A stretch of DNA of 64,000 bases from Chloroflexota bacterium (GCA_002721995.1 PBMF01000028.1:27161-91160), one strand, 5' to 3'. Shown: positions 50,133 to 59,522, counted from the stretch's first letter. Notes: generated by a model from the sequence alone, not told the origin. Program-made: numbers and translations.

Positions 50133-51064
50133 TACTCGTACTCCTCGCGGAACCGGCTGACCACCCACTGGCTGAGCAGGTTCATGCCCAGGGTTATGGC
50201 GAAGAGCAGGAGCGCCACCGCGAATATGGTCTTGAATTCAATGGACCCGGTGGGGGCGTCGCCCTGGCTGACCTGCACGATATAGGCGGTCATGGTCTCG
50301 ATGGGCACGAATGGGTTCAGGGTGAAGTTGGGGTTCTGACCGGCGGCGATGGTCACGATCATCGTCTCGCCGATGGCCCGGCTGATGGCCAGTATGAAGG
50401 CCGAAACTATCCCCGAAAGAGCCGCCGGCACCACCACCAGCGTCGATACTTCAAGTTTGGTGGAACCCAGGGCGTAGGCGCCCTCGCGCAGGGTTCGGGG
50501 CACCGCCCGCATTGCGTCCTCGCTGAGACTGGAGACCATGGGCAGAATCATGATTCCCATGACTATGGCGGCGCTCAGGGCGTTGAAGACCGCGATGTCC
50601 TCGGATATTCCCCGGAGGATGGGAGTTACGAACAACAGGGCGAAATACCCATAGACCACAGTTGGGATCCCGGCCAGGACCTCCAGTATTGGCTTCACCG
50701 TGCGGCGGACCGGGTCGGGGGCGTATTCACTCAGATAGATGGCGCTGAGCAGCCCCAAGGGCAAGGCCACAACCATGGCCAGCACCGCCGTCAGGGCCGT
50801 CCCTGCCACCAGTGCCAAAACACCAAACTGCTTGGAGGAGAACAGAGGGGTCCACCGCGTGCCGGTGATGAACTCCCAAAACGAGACATCGACGAAGAAT
50901 TGGATCGCTTCGAACAGCAGGACGAAAACGATCCCAACGGTCGTAAGAATGGACAGGAAACTGCAAAGGAAAAGGAATAGGGCGATGGCCCGCTCCGGTA
51001 ACATCCTTCGCCATCCGGAACGCGCGCCCTTGCCCAATGGTGGACCCAACACGTTTCTAGCCAA
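50132..51064 (-). CDS. pstC: Phosphate ABC transporter permease
   Basis: 310 residues with six transmembrane helices and the permease loop [22 protein letters not shown]. PstC-type [11 protein letters not shown] is present. TTG start, 23 bases after pstS. It pairs with PstA to form the phosphate channel. Confidence 0.93.
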   Translation of the reverse strand: MARNVLGPPLGKGARSGWRRMLPERAIALFLFLCSFLSILTTVGIVFVLLFEAIQFFVDVSFWEFITGTRWTPLFSSKQFGVLALVAGTALTAVLAMVVALPLGLLSAIYLSEYAPDPVRRTVKPILEVLAGIPTVVYGYFALLFVTPILRGISEDIAVFNALSAAIVMGIMILPMVSSLSEDAMRAVPRTLREGAYALGSTKLEVSTLVVVPAALSGIVSAFILAISRAIGETMIVTIAAGQNPNFTLNPFVPIETMTAYIVQVSQGDAPTGSIEFKTIFAVALLLFAITLGMNLLSQWVVSRFREEYE

Positions 51065-51087
51065 TGCGGACTACGCTCTCCACCCGA

Positions 51088-52101
51088 TCAATTATTCGCC
51101 CTCAGTATCTCTTCCACGGTGCCATGCTTCGGGTGTTCCCCGCCGAATATTGTGCCCGTCAGACCCCGGTTGAAGCGGTCCAAAACCAGTTCATGCACCC
51201 TCTCGGGAAAGGCGACGAAACCCAATTCCTGCAGCAGGTCTGCCCTGTCGTAGCTCACGTGATAGCTGACAAAGTCCTTAACGTCCTGCTTTTCCCACGA
51301 CTCTTTCCTGACGTAGATGAAGAGGGGGCGGGAGAGGGGGGCGTAGCTTCCGTTGTTGATGGTCTCGTCCTCTGGAAAGACGCAGCCCTCACCACCGTCC
51401 ACGGCCACCGCCTTCAACTTGTCCTTATTCTCCACTAGGAACGAATATCCAAAGTAGCCCAGACTGGTCTGGTCACCTGCGATTCCCTGCACCAACACAT
51501 TGTCTCGTTCGCTGGAGGTAAAGTCGCCCCGTGAAGCCTGTGCTTCGCCGTTGACAGTCTCGGTGAAGTAGTCAAAGGTGCCGGAATCCACACCGGGACC
51601 ATACAAACGCAGTCCCTCGTCCGGCCAACCGGGGCGAATCTGACTCCAGTTGTTTACCTTTCCCTCAGCCTCCGGCGCCCACATCGTGTGCAACTCTTCG
51701 ATGGTCAAACACTGGACAAAGTCATTGTCGGGATGAACGGCCACCGACAACCCGTCGATGGCCACCGGCAGCTCTATGAACTCCACACCAGCGTCGGCAC
51801 ACTTGGCCACCTCGCTGGCCTTGATGGGACGCGAGGCGTTGTTGATGTCTATCTCGCCGTTGCAGAACTTTTTGAAACCGCCGCCGGTACCGGATATACC
51901 GATCACCAACCGGGCAGACCCGCCTATGGAGTCTCCCCAGTCTTCGACCATGGCCTCACTGATGGGGAAAACGGTGCTCGAACCGTCGATGTCGGTGGTG
52001 CCTGCCCCGCAGGCGATGAGAAACAAAAAACCACAAAAAAAAGCCGCCCCCCAGGCCTTTCGGCCCAGAGAGCGGCTCAAGTTCAACTTCCTACCCTTCA
52101 T
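51088..52101 (-). CDS. pstS: Phosphate-binding lipoprotein
   Basis: 337 residues. Signal peptide with lipobox LIAC (Cys near residue 31), then GSSTVFPISEAM, the phosphate-binding loop, and SGTFDYFTE. It captures phosphate outside the cell and delivers it to PstCA. First gene of the operon. Its ATG lies 9 bases after a TATAAT on the minus strand with no ribosome-binding site, so the transcript may be leaderless. Confidence 0.95.
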   Translation of the reverse strand: MKGRKLNLSRSLGRKAWGAAFFCGFLFLIACGAGTTDIDGSSTVFPISEAMVEDWGDSIGGSARLVIGISGTGGGFKKFCNGEIDINNASRPIKASEVAKCADAGVEFIELPVAIDGLSVAVHPDNDFVQCLTIEELHTMWAPEAEGKVNNWSQIRPGWPDEGLRLYGPGVDSGTFDYFTETVNGEAQASRGDFTSSERDNVLVQGIAGDQTSLGYFGYSFLVENKDKLKAVAVDGGEGCVFPEDETINNGSYAPLSRPLFIYVRKESWEKQDVKDFVSYHVSYDRADLLQELGFVAFPERVHELVLDRFNRGLTGTIFGGEHPKHGTVEEILRANN

Positions 52102-52110
52102 TCGGCAAAA

Positions 52111-52116
52111 ATTATA
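52111..52116 (-). promoter_or_regulatory. -10 box of the pst operon
   Basis: TATAAT on the minus strand, 9 bases from the pstS ATG. No clear Pho-box-like direct repeats or -35 element could be identified with confidence upstream. Confidence 0.55.
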
Positions 52117-52286
52117 TGATGCCCATCAGGGTCACGCAATAGGTTCTACCGCCTGATTACCAACCCATTTTCCGGCGTAGCTTGTATACTTGTAGCTGAC
52201 GGGCCAACTGCCCTCAAACCTGCATTGAAAAATGGGGAATCGAGCGGCCAAACAACGGGCCCTGGACCCCGTTCCGAGGTACTGTT

Positions 52287-53315
52287 TTGGACCAGCAACT
52301 TATCCTAAGCGTCGTGGACCAGACGCCGGTGCCTTCAGGCGCCACCGCGGGCCAGGCGCTGCGCAACACCATCGCGCTGGCGGTGGAAGTGGAGAAGATG
52401 GGCTACCAGCGGTATTGGCTGGCCGAGCACCACAGCGCACCCAATTACGCCGGCACCAGCCCGGAGATTCTCATCGGCCAGGTGGCCGCTCAGACCAAGA
52501 GCATCAGAGTGGGCAGTGGCGGCGTCATGCTCTCCCACTACAGCGCCCTGAAAGTCGCCGAGAACTTCCGCCTCCTGGGCTCCCTCTATCCGGGACGCAT
52601 CGACCTGGGCATCGGCCGGGCCCCCGGCAGCGACCAGGTCACCGCGGCGGCCCTGTCCTTTCCCGGCCAACCCAAGGAGATCCGGCATTTTCCCCGTCAG
52701 GTGGTGGACCTGCTGGGATTCCTGAAAAACGACCTGGAAGAAAACCACTTCTTTTCCGGAATACAGGCCGGACCCGGCGAGCCCGAGGTCCCCGACGTGT
52801 GGCTGCTGGGTTCCCGCTACGAGAGCGCCCACATGGCCGCCCAACTGGGCCTGCCCTTCGCCTTCGCCCACTTCTTCGGCATATCAGTCGAGGACGGGCC
52901 GGCGGTGGTGGAGAACTACAAGAAGAACTACCAGCCCTCGGAGCAGTTCCCAGAGCCCAAGGTGAACGTGGGCGTGCACGTCGTCTGCGCCGAGACCGAG
53001 GAAGAGGCCCTGCGGCAATCCAAGAGCCGGAACCTGGGACGGCTGTTCAACCTTACGGGCCGGGCCAAGGGCATCCCCACGCCCGAGGAATCGGCGGCCT
53101 ACGTGTACCAGGCCGGGGAAGAGGCCTTCGTCAACCAGTACCAGAGCGTCTGCGTTGATGGCACGCCGGAACGGGTGAAAGAGGGCCTGGACGAGATTGC
53201 CGAGCTGTACCAGACGCCAGACCTGAGCATCGTCACCATCACCCACGGGCTGCCCGAGCGGATACGCTCCTACGAACTGGTGGCCAAGGTCTGCGGGCTG
53301 ACGCCCCTGGAATAG
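52287..53315 (+). CDS. Luciferase-like flavin oxidoreductase (MsnO8-type)
   Basis: 342-residue bacterial luciferase-fold TIM barrel. YWLAEHHSAPNYAGTSPEI and GRIDLGIGRAPGSD are characteristic of the MsnO8/FMN-dependent LLM subgroup. Uses reduced FMN (or F420) to oxidise small organics; the substrate is unknown. TTG start with a CCGAGG ribosome-binding site; a TATACT lies at 52185. Convergent with another LLM gene 3 bases away. Confidence 0.9.
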   Translation: MDQQLILSVVDQTPVPSGATAGQALRNTIALAVEVEKMGYQRYWLAEHHSAPNYAGTSPEILIGQVAAQTKSIRVGSGGVMLSHYSALKVAENFRLLGSLYPGRIDLGIGRAPGSDQVTAAALSFPGQPKEIRHFPRQVVDLLGFLKNDLEENHFFSGIQAGPGEPEVPDVWLLGSRYESAHMAAQLGLPFAFAHFFGISVEDGPAVVENYKKNYQPSEQFPEPKVNVGVHVVCAETEEEALRQSKSRNLGRLFNLTGRAKGIPTPEESAAYVYQAGEEAFVNQYQSVCVDGTPERVKEGLDEIAELYQTPDLSIVTITHGLPERIRSYELVAKVCGLTPLE

Positions 53316-53318
53316 TCC

Positions 53319-54314
53319 TTAGTTGGGCGCCAGGGCGTCGATGACGTTCCGGTGGGAGGTCTTGTTGTCCCCCACCGCGAAGGGCGCTATGACCGGCATC
53401 TGCAGCCCGGCGGCGCGGCGCTTCTCCAAGGCGTTACGGCATTCATCAACCGTGCCCACCACGGCCACCTGGTCCTGCATCTCCTCGGTTATGGACTCAG
53501 CGGCCTTGTCCAGGCTGCCATCGGCCAACGCAGACGCGGCAGCGGACATCTCCTTGTCGAACCCGGTCTGGGCGAAGAAGTTGCGGTAGAAGGGGTTGCT
53601 GGCGTAGCGGGCCACCTGATACCGGAGCGAGTCCCGGGCAGCGGAAACGTCGTCTCCCACCGCCACCCGCACGTACCCGGCGATGTCTATCTCGCCCATG
53701 TCCCGGCCGGCCTTATCGGCGCCCCGCTTGATGTGGCCCACGGCCTCGGTCAGGTAGTCGGCCGCCGTCCAGTTCATAAGCACGCCGTCGGCCAGTTCAC
53801 CCACCATCTCTAGCATCTGGGGGCCCAGGGCGGCGATGTACACCGGAACCTTGGTCTTGGGGGTAGCGGATCCCATGGACGCGCCGGAGACGTTGAACTG
53901 CTTGCCCGAGAAGTTGACCTCCTCGCCGGAGAGCAGCCCCTTGATGATCTGGATGGTCTCCCGCATGCGAGTCATGGGAGCTTTGAAGGGAATGCCGTCC
54001 TTGCTTTCCACGGTGGGCGCGTGGCCCACACCCAGACCCAGCATGAACCGGCCATTTGAGACCGCGGCCATACCGGAGGCGCCCATGGCGGTGTTGGTGG
54101 GGGTGCGGGCGAATATGGGCAATATTCCCGTGCCCAGCTTCACCTTCTCGGTCTTCATGGCGATGGTGGCCAGGGAAGTGAGGGAGTCCCTGCCGCCGCC
54201 CTCGGGCACCCACACCGCCTCGAACCCGTTCTTCTCAGCCTGGGCGGACAGTTCCTGGTAGTCCTGGGGGCTCAGATTCGGGTCATTCTCCAGTCGCACA
54301 CCAAAGCGGGCCAT
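53319..54314 (-). CDS. LLM class flavin oxidoreductase (F420-type)
   Basis: 331 residues, luciferase-like barrel. LGTGILPIFARTPTNTAMGA and FMLGLGVGHAPTVE match F420-dependent or FMN-dependent LLM enzymes acting as hydride-transfer dehydrogenases or monooxygenases. It is followed on the same strand by the HAD dehalogenase and alpha/beta hydrolase genes with short gaps, suggesting one catabolic unit read from 55794 downward. Confidence 0.9.
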   Translation of the reverse strand: MARFGVRLENDPNLSPQDYQELSAQAEKNGFEAVWVPEGGGRDSLTSLATIAMKTEKVKLGTGILPIFARTPTNTAMGASGMAAVSNGRFMLGLGVGHAPTVESKDGIPFKAPMTRMRETIQIIKGLLSGEEVNFSGKQFNVSGASMGSATPKTKVPVYIAALGPQMLEMVGELADGVLMNWTAADYLTEAVGHIKRGADKAGRDMGEIDIAGYVRVAVGDDVSAARDSLRYQVARYASNPFYRNFFAQTGFDKEMSAAASALADGSLDKAAESITEEMQDQVAVVGTVDECRNALEKRRAAGLQMPVIAPFAVGDNKTSHRNVIDALAPN

Positions 54315-54325
54315 GATCGCTCCTA

Positions 54326-55039
54326 TTAGACGCCCAGTTGGGTTGCCAGGTCCCTGAAATCGTTGCAGACAAAGTCGAAGGACGGGTCGGGCGTGGTGTC
54401 CACCTTGCCGTTGATGCCCCGCTCCAGGGGTCGCTTCACAAACGCGGTCCGCAGGCCCTGTTTGGCGGCAGCCAGCAGGTCGTTCTGGTGGGCGGCAACC
54501 ATCATCACCTGCTCCGGTTGCAGGTGGAGCAGTTCCACCCCGGTCAGGTAGGTCTTCGGGTCGGGCTTGTAGGCGTGGGCCAGCTCCGCGCCCAGGATGG
54601 TGTCCCAGGGCAGCCCGGCGTATTTGGCCATGTCCACCATGAGGGCGATGTTGCCGTTAGACATGGTCGCCAGGATGAACTTGGACTTGAGACGCGTCAG
54701 CCCCGGAGGGGAGTCGGGCCAGGGGTCCAGACGGTGCCAGGCCAGGTTCAAGTCAGCCTTGGCCTCTTCGCTGACCCCGGTGATGCCGAAATCGTCCAAC
54801 AATTCTTCCAGGCCCATGCGGTGCAGGGTGTCCAACTCGGTCCAGGGCAGCTCGCCGTTTCTGACCTTGTTCATGAAGGGTTGGTACTTGGCCCGCCATT
54901 TCTCCGCGAAGTCCACCCAGTCAGCTTCGATGCCGTTGGCCTTGCCGAAATTCTCGCCGTGCTTGGTCACCGAGGTATGCCAGTCCACCACCGTGCCGAA
55001 CACGTCGAATACCAACGCCTTGATGTTGGAAGAGTCCAT
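54326..55039 (-). CDS. Haloacid dehalogenase type II
   Basis: 237 residues. HAD nucleophile Asp11 in VFDVFGTVVDWHTS, then MSNGN (motif 2 Ser/Asn) and KPDPKTY (Lys of motif 3) with AAHQNDLLAA near motif 4. The family hydrolyses 2-haloacids such as haloacetate; the motifs are intact. It lies 12 bases upstream of the LLM gene and 17 bases downstream of the hydrolase on the same strand. Confidence 0.9.
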   Translation of the reverse strand: MDSSNIKALVFDVFGTVVDWHTSVTKHGENFGKANGIEADWVDFAEKWRAKYQPFMNKVRNGELPWTELDTLHRMGLEELLDDFGITGVSEEAKADLNLAWHRLDPWPDSPPGLTRLKSKFILATMSNGNIALMVDMAKYAGLPWDTILGAELAHAYKPDPKTYLTGVELLHLQPEQVMMVAAHQNDLLAAAKQGLRTAFVKRPLERGINGKVDTTPDPSFDFVCNDFRDLATQLGV

Positions 55040-55056
55040 TACCGCCCGCTCCTTAC

Positions 55057-55794
55057 CTACTCCTTAGCTATCTTTATCAATATGTCCGCCAGCTCCCCGG
55101 CGTGGGTGATCATGGTGTCGTGGCCCGAAGCCACTGGGTACACGCCCCAGCCCGCCGCCCGAGCCCGCTCGGCGACGGAGTCGAAGCCCGACTCTCCGCC
55201 GCCCACGAAGTTCTTGGGGATTGCCTGGGCCTTGGGGTTGCCCAGACGCACCGAGCTGTCCATGGCCGCCGCCGGCTGGGGACAGACTTTGGCCATCGTC
55301 CAGGCCAGGTCGTCGGGGTCGGTGATGCCCCAGCGCCGGCTGATCTCTTCGGTGGAGGCTGGCGCCGGCAGAAACCCGTCGCCGTTTTCGATCTGGTCGC
55401 GCACCCAGGCCGCGAACTCCTCGCCCCTCACAGGGATGAGCTGGTCGGCCATGGACTCGCCGTCGCCGGGTATCACCCCGTTCACATAGACCATGTGGGA
55501 GATCAGTTCGGGACATTCCTCGGCCACACCGGTGATGACCATGCCCGCGTAGGCGTGGCCCACCAGCACCACGTCCGAAAGACCCTCATAGCGCATCATC
55601 TGGACGACGTCTTGAACGTGCACGTCCAGGGTGATTCCAGCGGGGTCCAGGCGGTCGTTCAGGTGGGCGCGTTCCCCCATGCCGGTGAGGGTGGGCGCGA
55701 AGGCATCGGCACCAGTCTTCCGGAGGAGGGGGACAACCTTCTTCCAGCACCAGCCGCCGTGCCACGCGCCGTGGACCAGTACGTACGTCGCCAT
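55057..55794 (-). CDS. Alpha/beta hydrolase with an altered nucleophile elbow
   Basis: 245 residues of the MenH/hydroxynitrile-lyase-like alpha/beta fold, with the oxyanion-hole HGAWHGGW at the N-terminus and a C-terminal catalytic-type His in ASGHDTMI. At the nucleophile elbow the expected GHSYGG reads GHAYAG, with Ala81 where the catalytic Ser should be. The coding bases (GGC CAC GCC TAC) leave no ambiguity. Either the activity is lost or the protein uses a non-serine mechanism. First gene of the unit with the dehalogenase and LLM gene. Confidence 0.85.
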   Translation of the reverse strand: MATYVLVHGAWHGGWCWKKVVPLLRKTGADAFAPTLTGMGERAHLNDRLDPAGITLDVHVQDVVQMMRYEGLSDVVLVGHAYAGMVITGVAEECPELISHMVYVNGVIPGDGESMADQLIPVRGEEFAAWVRDQIENGDGFLPAPASTEEISRRWGITDPDDLAWTMAKVCPQPAAAMDSSVRLGNPKAQAIPKNFVGGGESGFDSVAERARAAGWGVYPVASGHDTMITHAGELADILIKIAKE

Positions 55795-55816
55795 CTATCT
55801 GACCTGGGTGATCGGG

Positions 55817-56293
55817 TTACTTACCGAGGGCGTCCACCTGGCGCTGGACCTCGTCATAGTCGGGTTCCACGCCCGGGTTCTCGCCGACCCACTTGTAGCG
55901 GATCACGCCCTCTTTATCGATGACGAACACGGCCCGCTCTGACGCGGTGTAGCCGTCCATGCCGGCAAAGTTGGGCAGGGCGACGCCGTAGGCGTTGACT
56001 GTCTTCCGTTCGTAGTCGCTGAGCAGCGGGAAATTCAGGTTATTGGCGTCGGAGAACGCCTTCTGGGAGAAGATGGCGTCCACGCTGACGCCGAATACCT
56101 GGGCGTTCATGGAATTCAAAGCGTCCATGCGGTCGCGGAAGGAGCACATCTCGGTGGTGCAGACACCGGTGAAAGCGCCGGGGAAGAACGCCAAAACAAC
56201 GTTCTTGCCTTCGGAATCGCTGAGCTTACGAGAGCCCTTGTTGTGGTCGAAGAGTTCAAACTGGGGGGCTTTTTGGCCAACTTCTGCCGCCAT
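55817..56293 (-). CDS. Peroxiredoxin (AhpE/Bcp-like)
   Basis: 158-residue thiol peroxidase. Peroxidatic Cys45 in GAFTGVCTTEMC with a second Cys at 50, and Arg near 120-130 in the usual environment. Reduces H2O2, organic hydroperoxides or peroxynitrite with a thioredoxin-type donor. Divergent from the gamma-glutamyltransferase; both share the regulatory interval 56294-56495. The ribosome-binding site AGGAGG is clear on the minus strand. Confidence 0.93.
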   Translation of the reverse strand: MAAEVGQKAPQFELFDHNKGSRKLSDSEGKNVVLAFFPGAFTGVCTTEMCSFRDRMDALNSMNAQVFGVSVDAIFSQKAFSDANNLNFPLLSDYERKTVNAYGVALPNFAGMDGYTASERAVFVIDKEGVIRYKWVGENPGVEPDYDEVQRQVDALGK

Positions 56294-56428
56294 GGTAGTT
56301 CCTCCTAAAAAGGTTTCACCGCTTCAGTCCCGTCGTGCGATCGTTGGGGAAATCAACGGAGATATTCTTGTAATGCCCGGAAGCCGGGCCGAGCCTATAT
56401 TAGCACAGACCACGTGCCCAGGGACGAG

Positions 56429-56457
56429 GCGTGCCTATGTTACAATCCGAGGCACGC
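56429..56457 (+). promoter_or_regulatory. Extended -10 promoter bracketed by an inverted repeat
   Basis: Extended -10 TGTTACAAT (56438-56446). Around it are GCGTGCC (56429-56435) and GGCACGC (56451-56457), perfect 7-base arms. A further CGTGCC lies at 56413-56418. The arrangement suggests an operator of the gamma-glutamyltransferase gene. Confidence 0.6.
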
Positions 56458-56495
56458 TCACCAGCTACGAAACACCCTCGGAGAAAGCACCCGGA

Positions 56496-58088
56496 ATGTA
56501 TTTCGACTCGCGTCGTTCCACCATCCTGGCGACCAACGGCATGGTCGCCACCAGCCAACCCCTGGCCGCCGTGACCGGCCTGCGCATCCTGATGGAGGGG
56601 GGCAACGCCGTCGATGCCGCCATCGCCACCGCAGCCGCCCTGAACGTGGTGGAACCCATGTCCACCGGAGTGGGCGGCGACATGTTCGCACTGGTCTGGG
56701 ACAACAAGAAGAAGTCCGTCACCGCCCTGAACGGCAGCGGCCGGGCCCCGGGCGCCGCTTCCATCGACGAACTGCTGAACAAGGGCTACCGTTCCTATCC
56801 CGACACCGGCGTCTACTCCGTGGCCGTCCCGGGCACGGTCCATGGCTGGGATACCTTGCTGAACGCCAACGGCACCATGCCCTTGAGCAAGCTGTTGGAG
56901 CCGGCCATCAACTATGCTGAGAACGGCTTCCCCGTCTCCGACATAATCTCCGAGCAGTGGAAGGGCCAACTGACCAAGCTCTCCGCCTTTCCCTCGGGCA
57001 GCGAGATGCTGCCCAACGGCCATGCTCCCTCCCACGGCGACTTTGTCACCCTGCCCACCCTGGCATCCACGCTGAGGGCCATATCCGAGGGCGGCTCCGA
57101 CGCCTTCTACCACGGCGAGATCGCCCAGAAGTCGGCGGCCTTCGTCCAGGAACACGGCGGCTGGCTGTCGGTGGAGGACATGGCATTCCACACCTCGGAC
57201 TGGGACGAACCCATCTCCACCGATTACCGGGGGGTGACCTGCTGGGAATGCCCGCCCAACGGACAGGGCATCGCCGCCCTGGAGGCCCTGAACATCGCCG
57301 AAGGTTTCGACATCAAGGGCATGGGCGCCCAGTCTCCCGACGCCTACCACCACCTCATCGAGGCCATGCGCCTGGGCTTCGCCGACGCCTTCCAGTACTT
57401 GGCCGACCCCCGCAAGGCCGACGTGCCCATCAAAGAACTGACCTCCAAGGAGTTCGCCGCCACCCGCCGCGGACTCATCAACCCTACCAGGGCCATGGAC
57501 ACCGTGCCCTACGGGAAGGTCCAGGGCGGCTCCGACACTGTCTACATCAGCGTGGTGGACGGTCAGGGCAACGCCTGCTCCTTCATCAACAGCGTCTTCT
57601 CCAACTTCGGTTCGGGCATGGTGGTGCCGGGCACGGGCATCGTGCTCCACAACCGGGCCTCCCTGTTCTCCCTGGACCCCAACCATGCCAACGCCCTGGC
57701 GCCCCACAAGCGCCCATTCCACACCATCATCCCCGGCATGGCCACCGTCGACGGCGAGCTGTACCTCAGCTACGGCATGATGGGTGCCTTCATGCAGCCC
57801 CAGGGACACCTGCAGCTGATCAGCAACATGGTGGACCACGGCATGGACCCGCAGAAGGCCATCAACGCCCTGCGGTTCATGGTGGGCAACAACAACGTAC
57901 TCGTGGAGGAGGGCCTGGACCCATCGGTGGCCCAGGACCTGCGCTCCAGGGGACACAACGTGGGCCAGATCACCGGCTACGACCGGGTGTCCATCGGCGG
58001 CGCCCAGGTCATCCAGCGCGACCCCGACACCGGCGTGCTGCGCGGCGGTTCCGAACCAAGAAAAGACGGCTGCGCGGTGGGCTATTAA
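56496..58088 (+). CDS. Gamma-glutamyltransferase
   Basis: 530-residue member of the GGT family. N-terminal ATNGMVATSQPLAAVTGLRI and GGNAVDAAIATAAALNVVEP are typical. The autoprocessing and catalytic Thr is near residue 348 (SDTVYISVVD). GGTs cleave gamma-glutamyl amides such as glutathione; this branch, without an obvious signal peptide, includes acylases and other hydrolases. The ATG at 56496 gives the normal family start; an in-frame extension to 56043 overlaps the divergent peroxiredoxin gene and is not real. Confidence 0.92.
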   Translation: MYFDSRRSTILATNGMVATSQPLAAVTGLRILMEGGNAVDAAIATAAALNVVEPMSTGVGGDMFALVWDNKKKSVTALNGSGRAPGAASIDELLNKGYRSYPDTGVYSVAVPGTVHGWDTLLNANGTMPLSKLLEPAINYAENGFPVSDIISEQWKGQLTKLSAFPSGSEMLPNGHAPSHGDFVTLPTLASTLRAISEGGSDAFYHGEIAQKSAAFVQEHGGWLSVEDMAFHTSDWDEPISTDYRGVTCWECPPNGQGIAALEALNIAEGFDIKGMGAQSPDAYHHLIEAMRLGFADAFQYLADPRKADVPIKELTSKEFAATRRGLINPTRAMDTVPYGKVQGGSDTVYISVVDGQGNACSFINSVFSNFGSGMVVPGTGIVLHNRASLFSLDPNHANALAPHKRPFHTIIPGMATVDGELYLSYGMMGAFMQPQGHLQLISNMVDHGMDPQKAINALRFMVGNNNVLVEEGLDPSVAQDLRSRGHNVGQITGYDRVSIGGAQVIQRDPDTGVLRGGSEPRKDGCAVGY

Positions 58089-58143
58089 CGGCGCGGCAAG
58101 ATAGGATACTAATTAACCAGAGCTGGATTAAGAGGAGCAACCA

Positions 58144-59127
58144 ATGACCCAGGAAAAACCGGGACCGGGGTTTTATAGGAACTATTTCCGGGAGATCGAC
58201 GTGGTCCACGGGCTGCTAACCAAGCCCGAAGACCGGGACTGGCTCCTCTCCACGCCTCCTGACGACGTCAAGCAGACCGACGTGGTCCTCTACCTGGGCT
58301 GCAACGTGCTCCGCACCACCCACATGATCCGCACCGTCCAGGACATCTTCAAGCTCATGGGCGTCAACTTCGCGTCGGTGGGCGGCAAGACCTACTGCTG
58401 CGGCATCCAGCACTTCCAGCGGGGCGACGAAGATTCGGGACGCGCCGTGGCCGCCACCACCGCCGCCAACTTCCAGAAGTTCAACCCCGAGCAGGTGGTC
58501 ATGTGGTGCCCGTCGTGCATCTACTTCTACGACGACATCATGGACATGCGGGGGGCCCAGAAAGAAAAGAGCTTCGACTTCAACCACGTGGCCGAGTTCC
58601 TGGTGGACAACCTGGACAAGCTGGACTTCCAACCCCAGCCCGAGACCACAGTGGCCCTGCACTACCACACAGGACGTGCCCAGGGCGACGCCGAGGCTGA
58701 AGCGGCCAAGATTCTGCTTTCCAAGCTGCCCGGCGTGAACGTGATTGACGTGGGCACCGACGCCCGCTTCGGCCGCCACTGCACCCCGGCCGTTCGGGAA
58801 CGCATGGGCGCCGACGAGTGGGAGACCATGGCCACCGGGTTCGTGGAAAAAGCCATCGACCAAGGTGTGGACACCTTCGCCACGCTGTACCACGGCTGCC
58901 AGCGCCACATGTGCCGCTACGAAGCCGACTACCCGGTGAGGGTTGAGCACTACCTGACCGTGGTGGGCCGGGCCCTGGGCATCGAGCACGAGGACCTGCA
59001 CAAGAAGCACGTGCTCTCCGGTGACGTGGACGCCATCATGGAAGAGACCAGCCCCTGTGCCATCGCCAACGGCATCCCCCTGGAGGAAGCCCGCCAGGTC
59101 ATCCAGAAGATCTACCCGGCGCGCTAG
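58144..59127 (+). CDS. HdrB-like Fe-S (CCG domain) protein
   Basis: 327 residues with one canonical CCG set: LGCNVLR, then YCCGIQHF and WCPSC, the ligands of a non-cubane [4Fe-4S] site as in heterodisulfide reductase subunit B. The second half retains a Cys/His set in a degenerate form (RHCTPAVRERM, HGCQRHMCRYE). No HdrA or HdrC partner is adjacent. It may be part of an electron-transfer or thiol-disulfide complex whose other subunits lie elsewhere. The ribosome-binding site is AAGAGGAG. Confidence 0.85.
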   Translation: MTQEKPGPGFYRNYFREIDVVHGLLTKPEDRDWLLSTPPDDVKQTDVVLYLGCNVLRTTHMIRTVQDIFKLMGVNFASVGGKTYCCGIQHFQRGDEDSGRAVAATTAANFQKFNPEQVVMWCPSCIYFYDDIMDMRGAQKEKSFDFNHVAEFLVDNLDKLDFQPQPETTVALHYHTGRAQGDAEAEAAKILLSKLPGVNVIDVGTDARFGRHCTPAVRERMGADEWETMATGFVEKAIDQGVDTFATLYHGCQRHMCRYEADYPVRVEHYLTVVGRALGIEHEDLHKKHVLSGDVDAIMEETSPCAIANGIPLEEARQVIQKIYPAR

Positions 59128-59522
59128 AGTCCACCACCCGAGCCAGGCTCGCTTGGCAAGGCCCTTCAACAATCTCAGGACCAACGGCTGAGGTCAAGGC
59201 TAACTTGGTGTGTATCAATTCCACGCAATTGATTGCTGGTACGCATGACCAGGCACATACTCACCATCCGTTCGTGGTGAGCCTGTCGAACCACGCGCAC
59301 TCAGTCCACCGCCTGGCCCGCAGCACCCAAGCTAACGGCCCCGGTCGGACTGGCCACTTAATTTTCTGGAGGAAGCGGCTCCTCCTCAGGTACTGGATGG
59401 CCAGGGAGATCGGTATGCCCTTGAAGCAGACCACCGTGCATTCAAAGGTCGAGCGGCAACTTGATGGAGCATTACGGTCCGGAGCGCATGCAGCAGTCCG
59501 CCGGCCTGAGTCCGGATAACGC
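59128..59522. other. Intergenic region without recognisable gene
   Basis: 395 bases between the HdrB-like gene and the ABC exporter. It holds a short palindromic element at 59268-59298 (TTCGTGGTGAG and the complementary TCGAACCACG). A short plus-strand frame here has no family features or good start signal. No tRNA or ncRNA structure was recognised. Confidence 0.55.
59268..59298. repeat. Palindromic repeat family F
   Basis: CCGTTCGTGGTGAGCCTGTC then GAACCACG: outer arms TTCGTGGT and the approximate complement. It is of a type common in intergenic regions of GC-rich genomes. Confidence 0.5.

Noticed and set aside
56043-56495. N-terminal extension of the gamma-glutamyltransferase frame to 56043
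   Set aside because: It overlaps the divergent peroxiredoxin gene and the shared promoter region; the family N-terminus begins at 56496.
56400-57956. Long minus-strand open frame of 518 codons
   Set aside because: Antisense shadow of the gamma-glutamyltransferase; composition dominated by Gly, Val and His without domains.
59399-59522. Short plus-strand frame after the HdrB-like gene
   Set aside because: No start signal, no domain, and part of it overlaps a palindromic repeat; treated as intergenic.
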